Of a DNA stretch of 64,000 bases, positions 1-9,756 are shown piece after piece (the first letter of the stretch is position 1; each line of letters opens with the position of its first letter). The stretch comes from Desulfobacterales bacterium (lineage in GTDB: Bacteria; Desulfobacterota; Desulfobacteria; Desulfobacterales; JADGBH01): positions 25,299-89,298 of the forward strand of contig JADGBH010000010.1 of NCBI GenBank assembly GCA_015231595.1, given 5' to 3'. A model generated the notes under the pieces. The model saw only the letters and a list, made by a program, of their open reading frames with translations. It was not told the origin of the DNA and ran no database searches. The translations under genes and the position numbers were made by a program.

Positions 1-2
1 GT

Positions 3-1910
3 CTTAGTATTATCGGTATCGCGAGAGAAGTTGCGGCTATATATGGTTTAAACTTAAAATATCCAGAAATAAAGAGTATTCAGTCCAGTGAAGATATTAC
101 AAAGTATACGTCTGTTACCCTTTTATCTAAAGAATTTTGTCCAAGATATGCGGCAAGTTTAATTTTTGATATTAAGGTTAAGCCTTCTCCTTTTTGGCTT
201 AAAGATAGACTTTTATCAGTTGGAATAAGGCCTATATCTAATATCGTTGATGTTACTAATTTTGTGATGTTAGAATTAGGTCAGCCTCTTCATGCATTTG
301 ATTTTGATAATTTGGCGGAAAACAAAATAGTTGTGAAAACTGCATCAAAAGGAGAAAAATTCACTACCCTTGACGGTAAAGAACATTTGCTTGATGATGA
401 TACTTTAATGATATGCGATGGAAATAAAGGTGTAGCTATTGGCGGCGTCATGGGCGGACTTAATTCTGAAATTCAGGATTCCACAAAGCGAGTTCTCTTG
501 GAAAGTGCTTACTTTGATCCAATTTCTATTAGAAAAACTTCTAAAAGAGTAGGTATAAAAACTGAGGCGTCTTTTAGATTTGAGAGAGGAGTTGACCCTG
601 AAGGTACTTTATACGCTTTGAAACGAGCATCTCAATTAATAGTAGAAGTAGGGAATGGAGCTTTGGTTAATGGATTTATTGATGAAAAAGCTGAGTTGCC
701 GAAAAAAATGTCAATAAAATTGACTCATGTGGAAGTTAATAGACTTCTCGGGACTAACCTATATATTGAACAAGTTGAAAAACATTTGAAATCTATAGAA
801 TGTACTGTAAATAAAATTGCAGAATCTGGAATAGAAGTCGTACCACCTTCTTTTAGAAGTGATATTTCAAGAAAAGAAGATTTAATAGAAGAGGTTGCGC
901 GTTTATCAGGGTATAACAATATACCTGTTACGTATCCCCATATTCCTTTAGATAGACGTAAAGAAACTCCGATTTTGATACTTAAGGATAAAATTAAGGA
1001 TATATTGAATGGTTTTGGTTTTACTGAAGCTATAAATTATAGCTTTATAAGCGAAAAAGCTTTTAATAACCTTAAATTGCATGAAAATGATAAAAGGCTA
1101 AATCTGGTGCGTATATTAAATCCTTTATCCGATGAGCAGGGTGTTATGAGAAGTTCTCTTATACCTGGTTTGCTTTTAAATATTTTTAAAAATTTGTCTT
1201 ATAAGGCAAAAAATTTAAAAATGTTTGAAATCGGAAAGATTTTTATTGAAAAAGAAAAAGATATATTGCCTGATGAAAAAGAAATGATTGTAGGAATATG
1301 GACAGGGAGTAGATATAATGATTTTTGGGGTTCAAAGGAAATAAGTTCTGATTTTTATGATATAAAAGGTGTTGTTGAAGGAATGCTAACGGCGCTTGAT
1401 ATTAAAAATTTTTCGTTTACCGCTATATCAGGAAATGATTTCTTATATTTAAGAAAAGGCTTTGGAGCTAAAATTTGTTCAAATGGCAATATAATTGGAT
1501 GTGTTGGAGAAGTATCGCAAAAAATTGTGAATGAATTTGAAATAAAACAGCCAGTGTATGCGTTTGAATTTGATTTAAAACTCGTTTATCCTTTGATATC
1601 TGAAGTTAAATCAGCTTTTCCGATTCCAAAATTTCCTTCAATATCAAGAGATATTACTTTAATTATTGATAAAAAAATTGAGTCCAATAGAATTTTAGAG
1701 TTTATAAAAGAATTAAATGAAGAATTAATTGAGTTATCAGTTATTTTTGATGTTTATGATGGATCTCCAATTCCAGATGGGAAAAAGAGTCTTTCAGTTA
1801 GAGTAATATATAGATCTAAATTTGAAACATTAAAAGATAATTTAGTTAATGATATTCATAAAAGAATAGCTGAAGCGATAGTCTCGGAATTTAATGCTGA
1901 ATTACCATAA
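3..1910 (+). CDS. pheT: Phenylalanine-tRNA ligase beta subunit, 5'-truncated by window edge
   Basis: Charges tRNA-Phe in the cytoplasm as the beta chain of the alpha2-beta2 enzyme. The reading frame is open from base 3, and its first residues (LSIIGIAREVAAIYG) match the segment just after the conserved NRPDC motif, so roughly the first 150-170 residues lie upstream of the window. The visible 635 residues carry the B3/B4 region, a B5 domain (KLTHVEVNRLLG), the catalytic-like core (FRSDISRKEDLIEEVARLSGYNN) and a C-terminal FDX-ACB anticodon-binding domain (FPSISRDITLIID). The internal ATG at 264 is not the start. pheS is presumably just upstream. The gene ends 67 bases before the tRNA-Gly gene. 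Family assignment is firm. Confidence 0.97.
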   Translation, partial: LSIIGIAREVAAIYGLNLKYPEIKSIQSSEDITKYTSVTLLSKEFCPRYAASLIFDIKVKPSPFWLKDRLLSVGIRPISNIVDVTNFVMLELGQPLHAFDFDNLAENKIVVKTASKGEKFTTLDGKEHLLDDDTLMICDGNKGVAIGGVMGGLNSEIQDSTKRVLLESAYFDPISIRKTSKRVGIKTEASFRFERGVDPEGTLYALKRASQLIVEVGNGALVNGFIDEKAELPKKMSIKLTHVEVNRLLGTNLYIEQVEKHLKSIECTVNKIAESGIEVVPPSFRSDISRKEDLIEEVARLSGYNNIPVTYPHIPLDRRKETPILILKDKIKDILNGFGFTEAINYSFISEKAFNNLKLHENDKRLNLVRILNPLSDEQGVMRSSLIPGLLLNIFKNLSYKAKNLKMFEIGKIFIEKEKDILPDEKEMIVGIWTGSRYNDFWGSKEISSDFYDIKGVVEGMLTALDIKNFSFTAISGNDFLYLRKGFGAKICSNGNIIGCVGEVSQKIVNEFEIKQPVYAFEFDLKLVYPLISEVKSAFPIPKFPSISRDITLIIDKKIESNRILEFIKELNEELIELSVIFDVYDGSPIPDGKKSLSVRVIYRSKFETLKDNLVNDIHKRIAEAIVSEFNAELP

Positions 1911-1936
1911 AATTCATAAGATTCATTAATTAGATG

Positions 1937-1965
1937 TTGACAATATTCTTTTTTTAGCTTACACA
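1937..1965 (+). promoter_or_regulatory. Sigma70-type promoter for tRNA-Gly
   Basis: A perfect -35 hexamer TTGACA (1937-1942) is followed by a 17-base spacer and TACACA (1960-1965), a weak -10. The expected start near 1972 leaves about six bases of leader before the mature tRNA at 1978. The position between the pheT stop and the tRNA fits an independent tRNA promoter. This is inferred from consensus only. Confidence 0.5.
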
Positions 1966-1977
1966 TTAAGCTGTTAG

Positions 1978-2050
1978 GCGGGTATAGCTCAGCTGGTAGA
2001 GCACAAGCTTCCCAAGCTTGGGGTCGCGAGTTCGAGTCTCGTTGCCCGCT
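1978..2050 (+). tRNA. tRNA-Gly (anticodon CCC)
   Basis: The 73-base sequence folds as a full cloverleaf. The acceptor stem is GCGGGTA/TGCCCGC with one G-U pair, and the D stem is GCTC/GAGC. The anticodon stem CAAGC/GCTTG closes the loop TTCCCAA, with CCC at 2011-2013. The T stem GCGAG/CTCGT closes the loop TTCGAGT. The discriminator base is T, as expected for glycine tRNAs. The 3' CCA is not encoded (next bases TTAGG), so it must be added after transcription. It reads GGG codons. It sits between pheT and rimP. Confidence 0.95.
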
Positions 2051-2167
2051 TTAGGTAAAAAGAATGCCTTTTCCGGATGGTAAAAAGGATAAAACTGATT
2101 ATGCCATTATAAATATAAAATGAGTAGTAATTAAGCTTGAACAAGTAATTACCATAAAGAAAGGAAT

Positions 2168-2191
2168 CGGGCATATTGCCCGTTTTTTTTT
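2168..2191 (+). terminator. Intrinsic terminator/attenuator between tRNA-Gly and rimP
   Basis: The inverted repeat CGGGCA-TAT-TGCCCG (2168-2182) is followed by a run of nine T (2183-2191), the classic rho-independent form. It lies directly before the rimP ribosome-binding site (GGAG at 2192-2195). It could end the tRNA transcript, attenuate read-through into rimP-nusA-infB, or both. No clear second promoter is visible between the tRNA and rimP, which favours read-through. Confidence 0.8.
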
Positions 2192-2207
2192 GGAGTAAAT
2201 AATTAAA

Positions 2208-2717
2208 TTGAAAAGTAGGAAAGACAGTAGAGGGAATATTTCTACCGTAAAAAAGGAAGATATTGTTGAAAAAATTAAAGCTATAATTCATACACTATTT
2301 GAAGATAAAGCTATTGAGCTTGTTGATGTAGAATATTTTAGTGGGCCTCATGGCGTAATTTTAAGACTTTATATTGATAAAGAAGGTGGTGTCACCCTTG
2401 ATGACTGCAGCAATATAAGTCATCAAATAAGTGATCTTTTGGATATATATTGGGAATATGATGGCCGTTATATGTTGGAGGTATCATCTCCAGGAATAGA
2501 TAGGCCTTTAGTGCAAAAAAATGATTTTCAAAAGTATAAAGGAAGTCAGGTAAAAATAAAAGTAAAAGAACCAATCAGTGGACAAAAGAATTTTAAAGGC
2601 GTTTTAATAGGCATATTTGGTGATATAGTAAAAATTCAGATAGAAGGAAAGGTTGTTAATATTCCCTATAATGAAATTATTAAAGCAAAGCTATCGATAA
2701 CGGAAACGGAGAAATAA
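2208..2717 (+). CDS. rimP: Ribosome maturation factor RimP
   Basis: Needed for maturation of the 30S ribosomal subunit. The 169-residue product has the N-terminal RimP domain with motifs ELVDVEYFSG and LRLYIDKEGGVTLDDC and the family signature LEVSSPGIDRPL, then the small SH3-like C-terminal domain (FKGVLIGI to IPYNEIIKAKL). The start is a TTG at 2208, about 12 bases after GGAG; no ATG lies closer. Unusually, an intrinsic-terminator-like hairpin immediately precedes it. It is the first gene of the rimP-nusA-infB block and is followed by nusA after three bases. Confidence 0.95.
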   Translation: MKSRKDSRGNISTVKKEDIVEKIKAIIHTLFEDKAIELVDVEYFSGPHGVILRLYIDKEGGVTLDDCSNISHQISDLLDIYWEYDGRYMLEVSSPGIDRPLVQKNDFQKYKGSQVKIKVKEPISGQKNFKGVLIGIFGDIVKIQIEGKVVNIPYNEIIKAKLSITETEK

Positions 2718-2720
2718 TAT

Positions 2721-4025
2721 ATGCTGATATCAGAAATAAAACGCACAATTGAACAGGTAGGACGCGAAAAAGGCATTAAAAATGAGGTTTTAATTAAAAC
2801 TTTAGAAGCTGCATTGGTTTCTGCGGCTAAAAAAAAAATAGGTCAAGATGCTGATATAGAGGCTCAATATAATGAAGAAACAGGAGAAATAGATGTTTTT
2901 CAGTTTCAAGAGGTAGTCGAAAAAATCAGTAGTCCTATGAATGAAATTATTTTTGAAGATGCCCTTAAATTGGATCCTGAGTGTGAAATAGGGGATAGTC
3001 TTGGTATAAAAGTTGATACATCTATTTTTGGTAGGATCGCCGCTCAATCCGCAAAACAAGTTATTATTCAAAAAATGAAGGATGAGGAACGAAAAGCTGT
3101 TTATGAAAATTATAGTAACAAGGAAGGTGAAATAGTTAACGGTATCGTGCAAAGGGTAGATAAACAAGAAATACTTGTTAATTTGGGGCAGGCGGAAGCA
3201 TCACTTCCTTTTCTTGAACAAATACCTAATGAAACATTTAAAAGAGGCGATAGAATAAGAGCATATGTAAAAAAAGTATCCAAGCATGTTCGAGGTGGTT
3301 CCCAAGTAATTCTTTCAAGAACGCATCCTAATTTTTTAATAAATCTTTTCAAGTTAGAAGTTCCAGAGATAAATGAAGGTATCGTGAACATAATGGAGGT
3401 AGCTCGAGGATGCGGAGTACGATCAAAAATAGCCGTAAGTTCAAATGAATCAGATGTTGATCCTGTAGGATCATGTGTTGGAATGCAAGGAAGCAGAGTT
3501 AAAAACGTAGTGCAGGAATTGAAAGGTGAAAGAATAGATATAGTGCAATGGCATGTTGATCCTGTTAGGTTTGTATGTAATGCGTTAGCACCAGCAGAAA
3601 TAAAGAGAGTAGTTATAGATGAAGAAAGTGGTTCAATGATAGTTGTTGTGCCGGATAAATTTCTTCCGGTTGCCATCGGATCAAATGGGCAAAATGTCAA
3701 ACTTGCTTCAAAATTAACTAAATGGAAGCTCGATGTCCAAAGTGAAACAAGATATGATAAGGCCATTGAAGATTATGATGCATTATTAGCTATATCTAAT
3801 ATGACAACAGATATAGCCGATACTTTGTTACAGAGAGGCATTTGTTCCTCAGAGGATTTAAGTAAGGCTAGAGTCAAAGATCTTATTAGAATTAGAGGCA
3901 TTAGTGAGAGTTTGGCGCAATCTTTTATAAATGCCGCTGTTATTCAAATATCAAATAAATCAAAGGATGAAAATCGAGAAGAAAATATCGAGTATGAAAA
4001 TAATGAAACCGATTCGGAGAAATAA
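2721..4025 (+). CDS. nusA: Transcription termination/antitermination factor NusA
   Basis: Binds RNA polymerase and nascent RNA to control pausing, termination and antitermination. The 434 residues contain the N-terminal polymerase-binding domain (about 1-125), an S1 domain (about 130-200, GEIVNGIVQRVD), KH1 with GSCVGMQGSRV, KH2 with AIGSNGQNVKL, and one C-terminal helix-hairpin-helix region (SSEDLSKARVKDLIRIRGIS). It ends in an acidic tail. Length is typical for NusA without the two gammaproteobacterial AR repeats. It lies in the conserved rimP-nusA-infB order, where NusA can regulate its own operon; the hairpin ahead of rimP is a candidate target (inference). Confidence 0.97.
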   Translation: MLISEIKRTIEQVGREKGIKNEVLIKTLEAALVSAAKKKIGQDADIEAQYNEETGEIDVFQFQEVVEKISSPMNEIIFEDALKLDPECEIGDSLGIKVDTSIFGRIAAQSAKQVIIQKMKDEERKAVYENYSNKEGEIVNGIVQRVDKQEILVNLGQAEASLPFLEQIPNETFKRGDRIRAYVKKVSKHVRGGSQVILSRTHPNFLINLFKLEVPEINEGIVNIMEVARGCGVRSKIAVSSNESDVDPVGSCVGMQGSRVKNVVQELKGERIDIVQWHVDPVRFVCNALAPAEIKRVVIDEESGSMIVVVPDKFLPVAIGSNGQNVKLASKLTKWKLDVQSETRYDKAIEDYDALLAISNMTTDIADTLLQRGICSSEDLSKARVKDLIRIRGISESLAQSFINAAVIQISNKSKDENREENIEYENNETDSEK

Positions 4026-4058
4026 AAATTTGGGAATTAAGTAGGTTTAGGGGGATGG

Positions 4059-6860
4059 ATGGCTAAGATTATGGCGAAGATTAGAGTATATGAGCTTTCA
4101 AAAGAACTTAATATTGGGACAAAGGAGCTTCTCGATAAATTAAAAGAAATGAATATAGATGCCGCTAGTCATATGAGTTCTTTAGATGAAGATTCTGTTT
4201 CAAGGATAAAATCCGAACTGCAAATTGAACCTACGGGTAAGGTTGAAAATAAATTAGTTGTTATTCGGAGAAAAAAGAAAAGGTCGATTCCTGAAGATTA
4301 TGAACATGAGAATATAGAAGAAATATCAAATTTTGTACTTTCGGAAGATAAGAAAGAATCAATTCAGAGAGAAGATATTACTGATCAGCTTATTAAAATA
4401 GAAAAAACACAAGTTGATAACGGCGAGGAATCTACTTCAGAAAAATTATCAGAAACAATTTTAGAAAATAAAATATGTGAAGTAAAAAAAGATATTTCGG
4501 TTGAGGAAAAAGGTGTGGTTGAAGAAATACCTGAAATAAAAGGGAAAGAAATAGTAGAAGATAAACAAAATAAAATAAATAATGACAATTTACCTGAGAC
4601 TAAAGATGAAATATCTGTAGTTACTCCTGCAAAAGTTATAGAAGATAGGGGTAAAAAAGATATTAAGCAGGAAAAAAGGTTTAAAAAGGGTAAAAAATTT
4701 CCTCCAGCAAAAATACTAAAACTTCCAGATGAAAATTTGCCACAAAGCGATACTGATGAAGAGAATAATGCAGCTTTGAAGAAAAATACTGACAGACCGG
4801 ATGGGTATAGAGATAAAAAACAATTCGTTAGAGATAAAGTTGATCATACTCGTGCAACTACTCCTAAAGAACAGCAAAATTATGACAAAGATACAAAAAA
4901 ATACAAAAAGAAATTTAAAGTAGAATCCTTTGAAAAAGAAGATAAATATTTAAAAAAGAAATTTCTCTTTAATAAAAAAGATGTTGTAGAAACAAGCTCA
5001 ATTTTTGAAGATGAACATTTTCGTATAAAGAAGTATAAAAAGCAAGGTCAAGCTAATAAAGAAATTCCTGTTCAAAAGTCTCAAATTACTACCCCTAAAG
5101 CAATTAAAAGAAGGATAAAAGTTGATGAGACTATAGTTCTTGGTGAGTTAGCGAAAAGGATGGGCGTAAAATCAGCTGAGATCATTCAAAAATTGATGGG
5201 TCTTGGTATTATGGTCACTGTAAATCAAACCATTGACTTTGAAACAGCTTCTCTTGTATCAGCAGAATTTAACTATGAAATTGAAAAGGCTAATTTTGAA
5301 GAAAAAAGTCTATTGAAAGTAATTGCTGATAATCCTGTTGATTTAATAAAAAGACCTCCAGTAGTGACTATCATGGGACATGTGGATCATGGAAAAACTT
5401 CTCTTTTAGATGCTATACGAAAGTCACGTATAGCTGAAAAAGAAGCAGGAGGCATAACTCAGCATATAGGAGCATATAACGTAGAAACAGAAAGAGGAAC
5501 TATAGCATTTCTTGATACTCCAGGACATGAAGCTTTTACCGCTATGAGAGCGCGAGGAGCTAAAGTTACAGATATAGTTATCCTTGTTGTAGCCGCCGAT
5601 GATGGAGTTATGCCCCAGACTATTGAAGCGATAAATCATTCAAAAGTAGCTAAGGTTCCAATAATAGTTGCGGTTAATAAAATTGATAAAGCAGGTGCAG
5701 ATCCGGAAAGGGTTAAAAGAGAACTTTCTGATCACGGAATAATTTCTGAGGATTGGGGTGGAGAAAATATTTTTGTGAATGTATCGGCAAAAGAGCGAAC
5801 AGGGATAAATGAACTGCTTGAAATGATATTGTTACAGTCGGACGTTCTTGAATTAAAAGCAAATCCTAATAAATCGGCAAATGGCCATGTTGTTGAGGCT
5901 AACCTTGATACAGGCAAGGGGCCTGTAGCGACAGTTTTAGTTCAAGAAGGGACTCTCAAAACAGGCGATTATATAGTATGCGGGGTTAATTATGGAAAAA
6001 TAAGAGCAATGCTTAATGATATGGGCGAGCAGATAGATAGCGCTGGTCCTTCGGTTCCTGTAAAAATTCTTGGGCTTAGTGGTGTGCCTATGGCTGGTGA
6101 TGAGCTTATAGTATTTGAAGACGAAAAAACAGCAAAACAGGTGAGTGAACATCGAACTCAAAAGTCTCGATCCAAGGAATTAGAAAAACATACTAAAATG
6201 AGTCTTGAGAAGCTGTATGAAAAAATGCAAGAGGGAGAAGTAAAGGGATTAAATATTATACTAAAAGCAGATGTTCATGGCTCCATTGAAGCTTTACGAG
6301 ATTCTTTAGTAAAACTTTCAAATGCTGAGGTAAAAATTAATGTTATTCATGCTGCTACAGGTTCTGTAATTGAATCAGATATAACTTTAGCATCTGTATC
6401 TGATGCCATTATTATTGGGTTTAATGTACGTCCGAGTCCTAAAGTCATGGAATTCGCTCTTCAAGAAAATGTGGATATGCGGTTTTACGATATTATTTAT
6501 AACGTAATTCAAGATGTAAAAGATGCTATGGTTGGATTAATGAAGTCAGAATTTAAGGAAAAGTCCATAGGGATGGCTGAAGTTAGAGAAGTGTTTCATA
6601 TTCCTAAGATTGGTTCTATTGCTGGATGTTATGTTATTCAAGGTAAAATTGAGAGAGGAAAACAAATAAGATTACTTAGGGACGGTATTATAATTTATAA
6701 TGGAAAAATTTCATCATTAAAACGATTTAAAGATGATGCTAAAGAAGTTTTACATAATTTTGAATGTGGTATTGGACTTGAAAACTATAATGACATAAAG
6801 CAAGGCGATATTATTGAATGTTATTACCTTGAAGAAATAAAACCTACTTTTAATACTTAG
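4059..6860 (+). CDS. infB: Translation initiation factor IF-2
   Basis: GTPase that brings initiator fMet-tRNA to the 30S subunit. The N-terminal IF2 domain ([10 protein letters not shown]) is followed by about 280 charged Lys/Glu-rich residues, a second IF2_N motif near 355, and the G domain with G1 GHVDHGKT at 440-447, G3 DTPGHEAF and G4 NKID. Domains II, III and IV/C2 reach the C-terminus at residue 933. The start is uncertain by four codons: the ATG at 4059 has AGGGGG four bases upstream, while the ATG at 4071 (MAKIRVYEL) matches the usual family N-terminus but lies 16 bases from that site. The variable linker is normal for IF-2. Confidence 0.97.
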   Translation: MAKIMAKIRVYELSKELNIGTKELLDKLKEMNIDAASHMSSLDEDSVSRIKSELQIEPTGKVENKLVVIRRKKKRSIPEDYEHENIEEISNFVLSEDKKESIQREDITDQLIKIEKTQVDNGEESTSEKLSETILENKICEVKKDISVEEKGVVEEIPEIKGKEIVEDKQNKINNDNLPETKDEISVVTPAKVIEDRGKKDIKQEKRFKKGKKFPPAKILKLPDENLPQSDTDEENNAALKKNTDRPDGYRDKKQFVRDKVDHTRATTPKEQQNYDKDTKKYKKKFKVESFEKEDKYLKKKFLFNKKDVVETSSIFEDEHFRIKKYKKQGQANKEIPVQKSQITTPKAIKRRIKVDETIVLGELAKRMGVKSAEIIQKLMGLGIMVTVNQTIDFETASLVSAEFNYEIEKANFEEKSLLKVIADNPVDLIKRPPVVTIMGHVDHGKTSLLDAIRKSRIAEKEAGGITQHIGAYNVETERGTIAFLDTPGHEAFTAMRARGAKVTDIVILVVAADDGVMPQTIEAINHSKVAKVPIIVAVNKIDKAGADPERVKRELSDHGIISEDWGGENIFVNVSAKERTGINELLEMILLQSDVLELKANPNKSANGHVVEANLDTGKGPVATVLVQEGTLKTGDYIVCGVNYGKIRAMLNDMGEQIDSAGPSVPVKILGLSGVPMAGDELIVFEDEKTAKQVSEHRTQKSRSKELEKHTKMSLEKLYEKMQEGEVKGLNIILKADVHGSIEALRDSLVKLSNAEVKINVIHAATGSVIESDITLASVSDAIIIGFNVRPSPKVMEFALQENVDMRFYDIIYNVIQDVKDAMVGLMKSEFKEKSIGMAEVREVFHIPKIGSIAGCYVIQGKIERGKQIRLLRDGIIIYNGKISSLKRFKDDAKEVLHNFECGIGLENYNDIKQGDIIECYYLEEIKPTFNT

Positions 6861-6863
6861 ATT

Positions 6864-7151
6864 ATGGTTGTTGGCATCGGAAAAATAAAATTTAAAATTC
6901 ATGATAGCAGATCTTTAAAGGCAAAAAGAAGTATTGTAAAATCAATAATAGGCCATCTTAGAAATAAATTTAATGCTTCAGTTGCCGAAGTTGGCTTGAA
7001 CGATGCTCATCAAATTGCAGAAATTGGATTTGCGATCGTAGGTAATGACAAATCTGTTATAAATTCTGCAGTAGATAAAATTTTTAACGTGGCTGAAGAG
7101 CTTGGACTCGCTGAATTATTTGATTCAGAAATGGAGATTATTGCTTTATGA
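6864..7151 (+). CDS. DUF503 (YlxP-like) family protein
   Basis: A 95-residue DUF503 protein of the YlxP type, with the hallmark SRSLKAKRSIVKSIIGHLRNKFNASVAEV. YlxP homologues sit between infB and rbfA in many bacteria and have been linked to ribosome assembly; the molecular role is not settled. Here it begins three bases after the infB stop, and its stop overlaps the rbfA start (ATGA), so expression must be coupled to both. Family call is firm; function is by context only. Confidence 0.9.
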   Translation: MVVGIGKIKFKIHDSRSLKAKRSIVKSIIGHLRNKFNASVAEVGLNDAHQIAEIGFAIVGNDKSVINSAVDKIFNVAEELGLAELFDSEMEIIAL

Positions 7152-7495
7152 AATCGTTTAGCAGGACGGAAAGAATTAGTGCCTTGTTGCAAAGAAACCT
7201 TTCTGATATTTTACATAAAGAAATAAAAGATCCAAGACTCGAACAAATTACTATTACACATGTTAAGGTTTCTAATGATTTAAAGCACGCAAGAGTTTTT
7301 TTTTGTCATTCGGGAAAAAATAGGACTAAAGAAGAAATAATTGAAGGATTAAATAGTGCAAAGGGGTATATGAAACGAGTCCTTGCTAAAAATCTTGATT
7401 TACGATATATGCCGGAACTTAACTTTAACTATGATGAATCATTTGATTATGCACAGCGTATTGACTTAGAGCTAAGAAAATTAAATCTGGGTTGA
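7148..7495 (+). CDS. rbfA: 30S ribosome-binding factor RbfA
   Basis: KH-fold factor acting late in 16S rRNA/30S maturation and cold adaptation. The 115-residue product shows the family pattern: RTERISALLQRNLSDIL, then KDPRLEQITITHVKVSNDLKHARVFF, then the RYMPELNFNYDES segment. Its ATG overlaps the stop of the DUF503 gene by four bases, indicating translational coupling. nrnA follows three bases after its stop. Confidence 0.95.
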   Translation: MKSFSRTERISALLQRNLSDILHKEIKDPRLEQITITHVKVSNDLKHARVFFCHSGKNRTKEEIIEGLNSAKGYMKRVLAKNLDLRYMPELNFNYDESFDYAQRIDLELRKLNLG

Positions 7496-7498
7496 TTT

Positions 7499-8482
7499 AT
7501 GGATATTGTAAAGGAACTAATTTTAGCAAGCAATAATATTTTATTGACAACGCATACTCAATTGGATGGGGATGCTATAGGTTCATTAATATCGTTAGGG
7601 CTTTCGATTTTGAGTTTAAAAAAAAAGGCAGTGCTTCTCGCTGAAAATCCTATTCCCGCTATATATCGTTTTCTTCCGAAAATTGAAATTATATCAAATA
7701 GTATAAACGATAGAATAAACGATTTTGATGCGGTAATTGTATTAGATTGTGGTGACTTAGAAAGAATAGGCGAAAATATTGCTGACATCACTAAAATTCC
7801 TGTAATTATAAATATTGATCATCATATAACAAATAGTAAATTTGGGCAAATAAACCTTATTGATGTTAATGCATCATCTACATGTGAAGTTGTATATAAG
7901 TTAATAAAATTTTTAGGAATTAAGATCGACATTGATATGGCTTTTGCAATTTATACAGGTATTTTGACAGATACTGGTTCTTTCCGGTTTTCAAACACAA
8001 ATTGTAAAGCTTTTGAAATTTGCCAAGAAATGTTAAATATCGGAGTTGATCCCCATAGAGTTGCTCAAAATATTTATGGAACGTATTCGTTAAATAGTAT
8101 TAAACTTTTAAATAGGGTTTTGGATTCTATCGAGGTCTCTAAGAATGGAAAATTATCCCTAATGTTTTTAACAAAAGACATGTTAAAAGAAACTCAAACT
8201 AAATTTGAAGATGTTCATGGGGTAATTAATTATGCAAAATATATTGAAGATGTGAAAGTTGCAGTTCTTATCCACGAAAATGAGACCAATTCAGTAAATA
8301 AATGCGGAAATGAAGGCAAAAGCTTATTCCATGTAAGCCTTAGATCAAATGGAAGCGTTGATGTTTCTTCGATTGCTTTAAAATTTGGAGGAGGGGGACA
8401 TTTTGATGCTGCGGGCTTTACGATATGTTCATCTCTTTTTGAGCTTAAAGATCAAATATTGAAGTTATCGGAAAATTTTTAA
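7499..8482 (+). CDS. nrnA: DHH/DHHA1 phosphoesterase, NrnA-type oligoribonuclease/pAp phosphatase
   Basis: Likely degrades nanoRNAs and/or 3'-phosphoadenosine 5'-phosphate. The 327 residues show DHH motif I (TTHTQLDGDAIGS), motif II (VIVLDCGD), motif III (NIDHHITN), motif IV (GILTDTGSFRFSNT) and the C-terminal DHHA1 glycine-rich motif (KFGGGGHFDAAGF). Position between rbfA and truB is typical in Desulfobacterota and many Firmicutes and suggests a link to RNA turnover beside PNPase. DHH relatives share the fold, so the exact substrate is inferred. Confidence 0.9.
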   Translation: MDIVKELILASNNILLTTHTQLDGDAIGSLISLGLSILSLKKKAVLLAENPIPAIYRFLPKIEIISNSINDRINDFDAVIVLDCGDLERIGENIADITKIPVIINIDHHITNSKFGQINLIDVNASSTCEVVYKLIKFLGIKIDIDMAFAIYTGILTDTGSFRFSNTNCKAFEICQEMLNIGVDPHRVAQNIYGTYSLNSIKLLNRVLDSIEVSKNGKLSLMFLTKDMLKETQTKFEDVHGVINYAKYIEDVKVAVLIHENETNSVNKCGNEGKSLFHVSLRSNGSVDVSSIALKFGGGGHFDAAGFTICSSLFELKDQILKLSENF

Positions 8483-8487
8483 ACGTT

Positions 8488-9387
8488 ATGAATAAGGATA
8501 TCAATGGGTTTGTTGTTGTGAATAAGCCTGAAAATATAACTTCAGCAGGAGTTGTTAATAAGGTAAAGAAAATTTTTAAAGTAAAAAAAGCAGGACATAC
8601 GGGTACACTTGATCCTTTTGCTAAAGGGGTCATAGTAATTTGTATTAATAAAGCAACAAAATTGGCAAGGTTTTTACTTGCAGGTAAAAAAAAATATGAA
8701 GCAATAGTACATTTAGGAATAGATACGGATACTCAGGATTTTACAGGAACAATTATAAAAGAATTAAGTTTCGATAGAATTACGGGAGGAGAAATAAAAG
8801 CAGCTTTTAAAAAGTTTGAAGGAATTGTTAGCCAGAAACCTCCTGCTTATTCTGCTTTAAAGTATAAGGGAATTCCCCTCTACAAATATGCAAGGGCGGG
8901 AGAATATATAGAGAAGGCGGCAAGAACTATAATAATTGAATATATTAAAGTAAAGGAGATTAATCTTCCATTTGTGAGTTTTGAAGTTTTTTGTTCAGGC
9001 GGAACCTATATTAGAACCTTATGCTCAGATGTTGGTGCATTGTTAGGATGTGGAGGGCATTTAAAATATTTGAACCGAATTGAAAGTAGCGGATTTTCTA
9101 TTGATGAAGCAATTGATATTTCTGATTTGGAAAAAATTGTATTGTCAGGTAAAGAGCTTGAAGTATTGGTACCTATGGCTAAGGGTTTAAAGGATATGCC
9201 TAAATTTGTAGCTGATGAAGTTTTATGTAATAAAATAAAATACGGAAAAAAAATAAATAAAATAGATATTCCTTTTAATGATGGAGATAAAAAAAATAAT
9301 TTATTAAAAGTAATTGATAACAAACAAAATTTACTCGCTGTGTTGGCGTTAAACAATGAAAATTATTCTTATTGCTGTGTAATATAA
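8488..9387 (+). CDS. truB: tRNA pseudouridine(55) synthase TruB
   Basis: Makes pseudouridine 55 in the T loop of tRNAs. The 299-residue protein has the active-site motif GHTGTLDPFAKG with catalytic Asp42, then KKYEAIVHLGIDTDTQD, the KPPAYSALKYKGIPLYKYAR segment, and CSGGTYIRTLCSDVG, all characteristic. The C-terminal part (about 215-299) is a diverged PUA-like extension rich in Lys and Asn. The ATG at 8488 lies five bases after the nrnA stop with no strong Shine-Dalgarno sequence, so it may depend on coupling with nrnA. Confidence 0.95.
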   Translation: MNKDINGFVVVNKPENITSAGVVNKVKKIFKVKKAGHTGTLDPFAKGVIVICINKATKLARFLLAGKKKYEAIVHLGIDTDTQDFTGTIIKELSFDRITGGEIKAAFKKFEGIVSQKPPAYSALKYKGIPLYKYARAGEYIEKAARTIIIEYIKVKEINLPFVSFEVFCSGGTYIRTLCSDVGALLGCGGHLKYLNRIESSGFSIDEAIDISDLEKIVLSGKELEVLVPMAKGLKDMPKFVADEVLCNKIKYGKKINKIDIPFNDGDKKNNLLKVIDNKQNLLAVLALNNENYSYCCVI

Positions 9388-9435
9388 AAACTGCACAAAA
9401 ATTAAAATTAAGAATTTAATAATTAGGAGGCAAAA

Positions 9436-9705
9436 GTGTCATTAAATTCAGAACAAAAAAAAGAGGTAATTGAGCGTTTTAAATTACATGATACCGATAC
9501 TGGTTCCCCAGAAGTTCAAATTGGACTTTTGACAAACAGAATAACTTATTTAACAGAACATTTAAAAGTTCATAAAAAAGATCATCATTCAAGGCGTGGT
9601 TTGCTTGTTTTAGTTGGAAGAAGACGGAGTCTTTTAAATTATGTAAAAGATAAAGATGTTAGTCGTTACAAAACAATTATTAGTTCTCTTGGATTAAGAA
9701 GGTAA
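9436..9705 (+). CDS. rpsO: 30S ribosomal protein S15
   Basis: Primary 16S rRNA-binding protein of the 30S platform. The 89-residue product shows the S15 signature from [13 protein letters not shown] through [24 protein letters not shown]. It starts at a GTG (9436) with a perfect AGGAGG at 9425-9430 five bases upstream. The truB-rpsO-pnp order is widely conserved. The 50 bases to pnp show no obvious terminator or long processing hairpin. Confidence 0.98.
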   Translation: MSLNSEQKKEVIERFKLHDTDTGSPEVQIGLLTNRITYLTEHLKVHKKDHHSRRGLLVLVGRRRSLLNYVKDKDVSRYKTIISSLGLRR

Positions 9706-9756
9706 GCCTACTTTTTTGTGTACATTAAGGAAAATAATTTTTGAGGAGTGTATTAA

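Noticed and set aside
264..1910. Separate gene starting at ATG 264
   Set aside because: The same frame is open to the window start and its upstream residues match PheT, so 264 is an internal Met of pheT.
3110..3766. Long minus-strand ORF of 218 residues
   Set aside because: It lies wholly antisense within nusA, has no ribosome-binding site, and its composition follows from the nusA codons.
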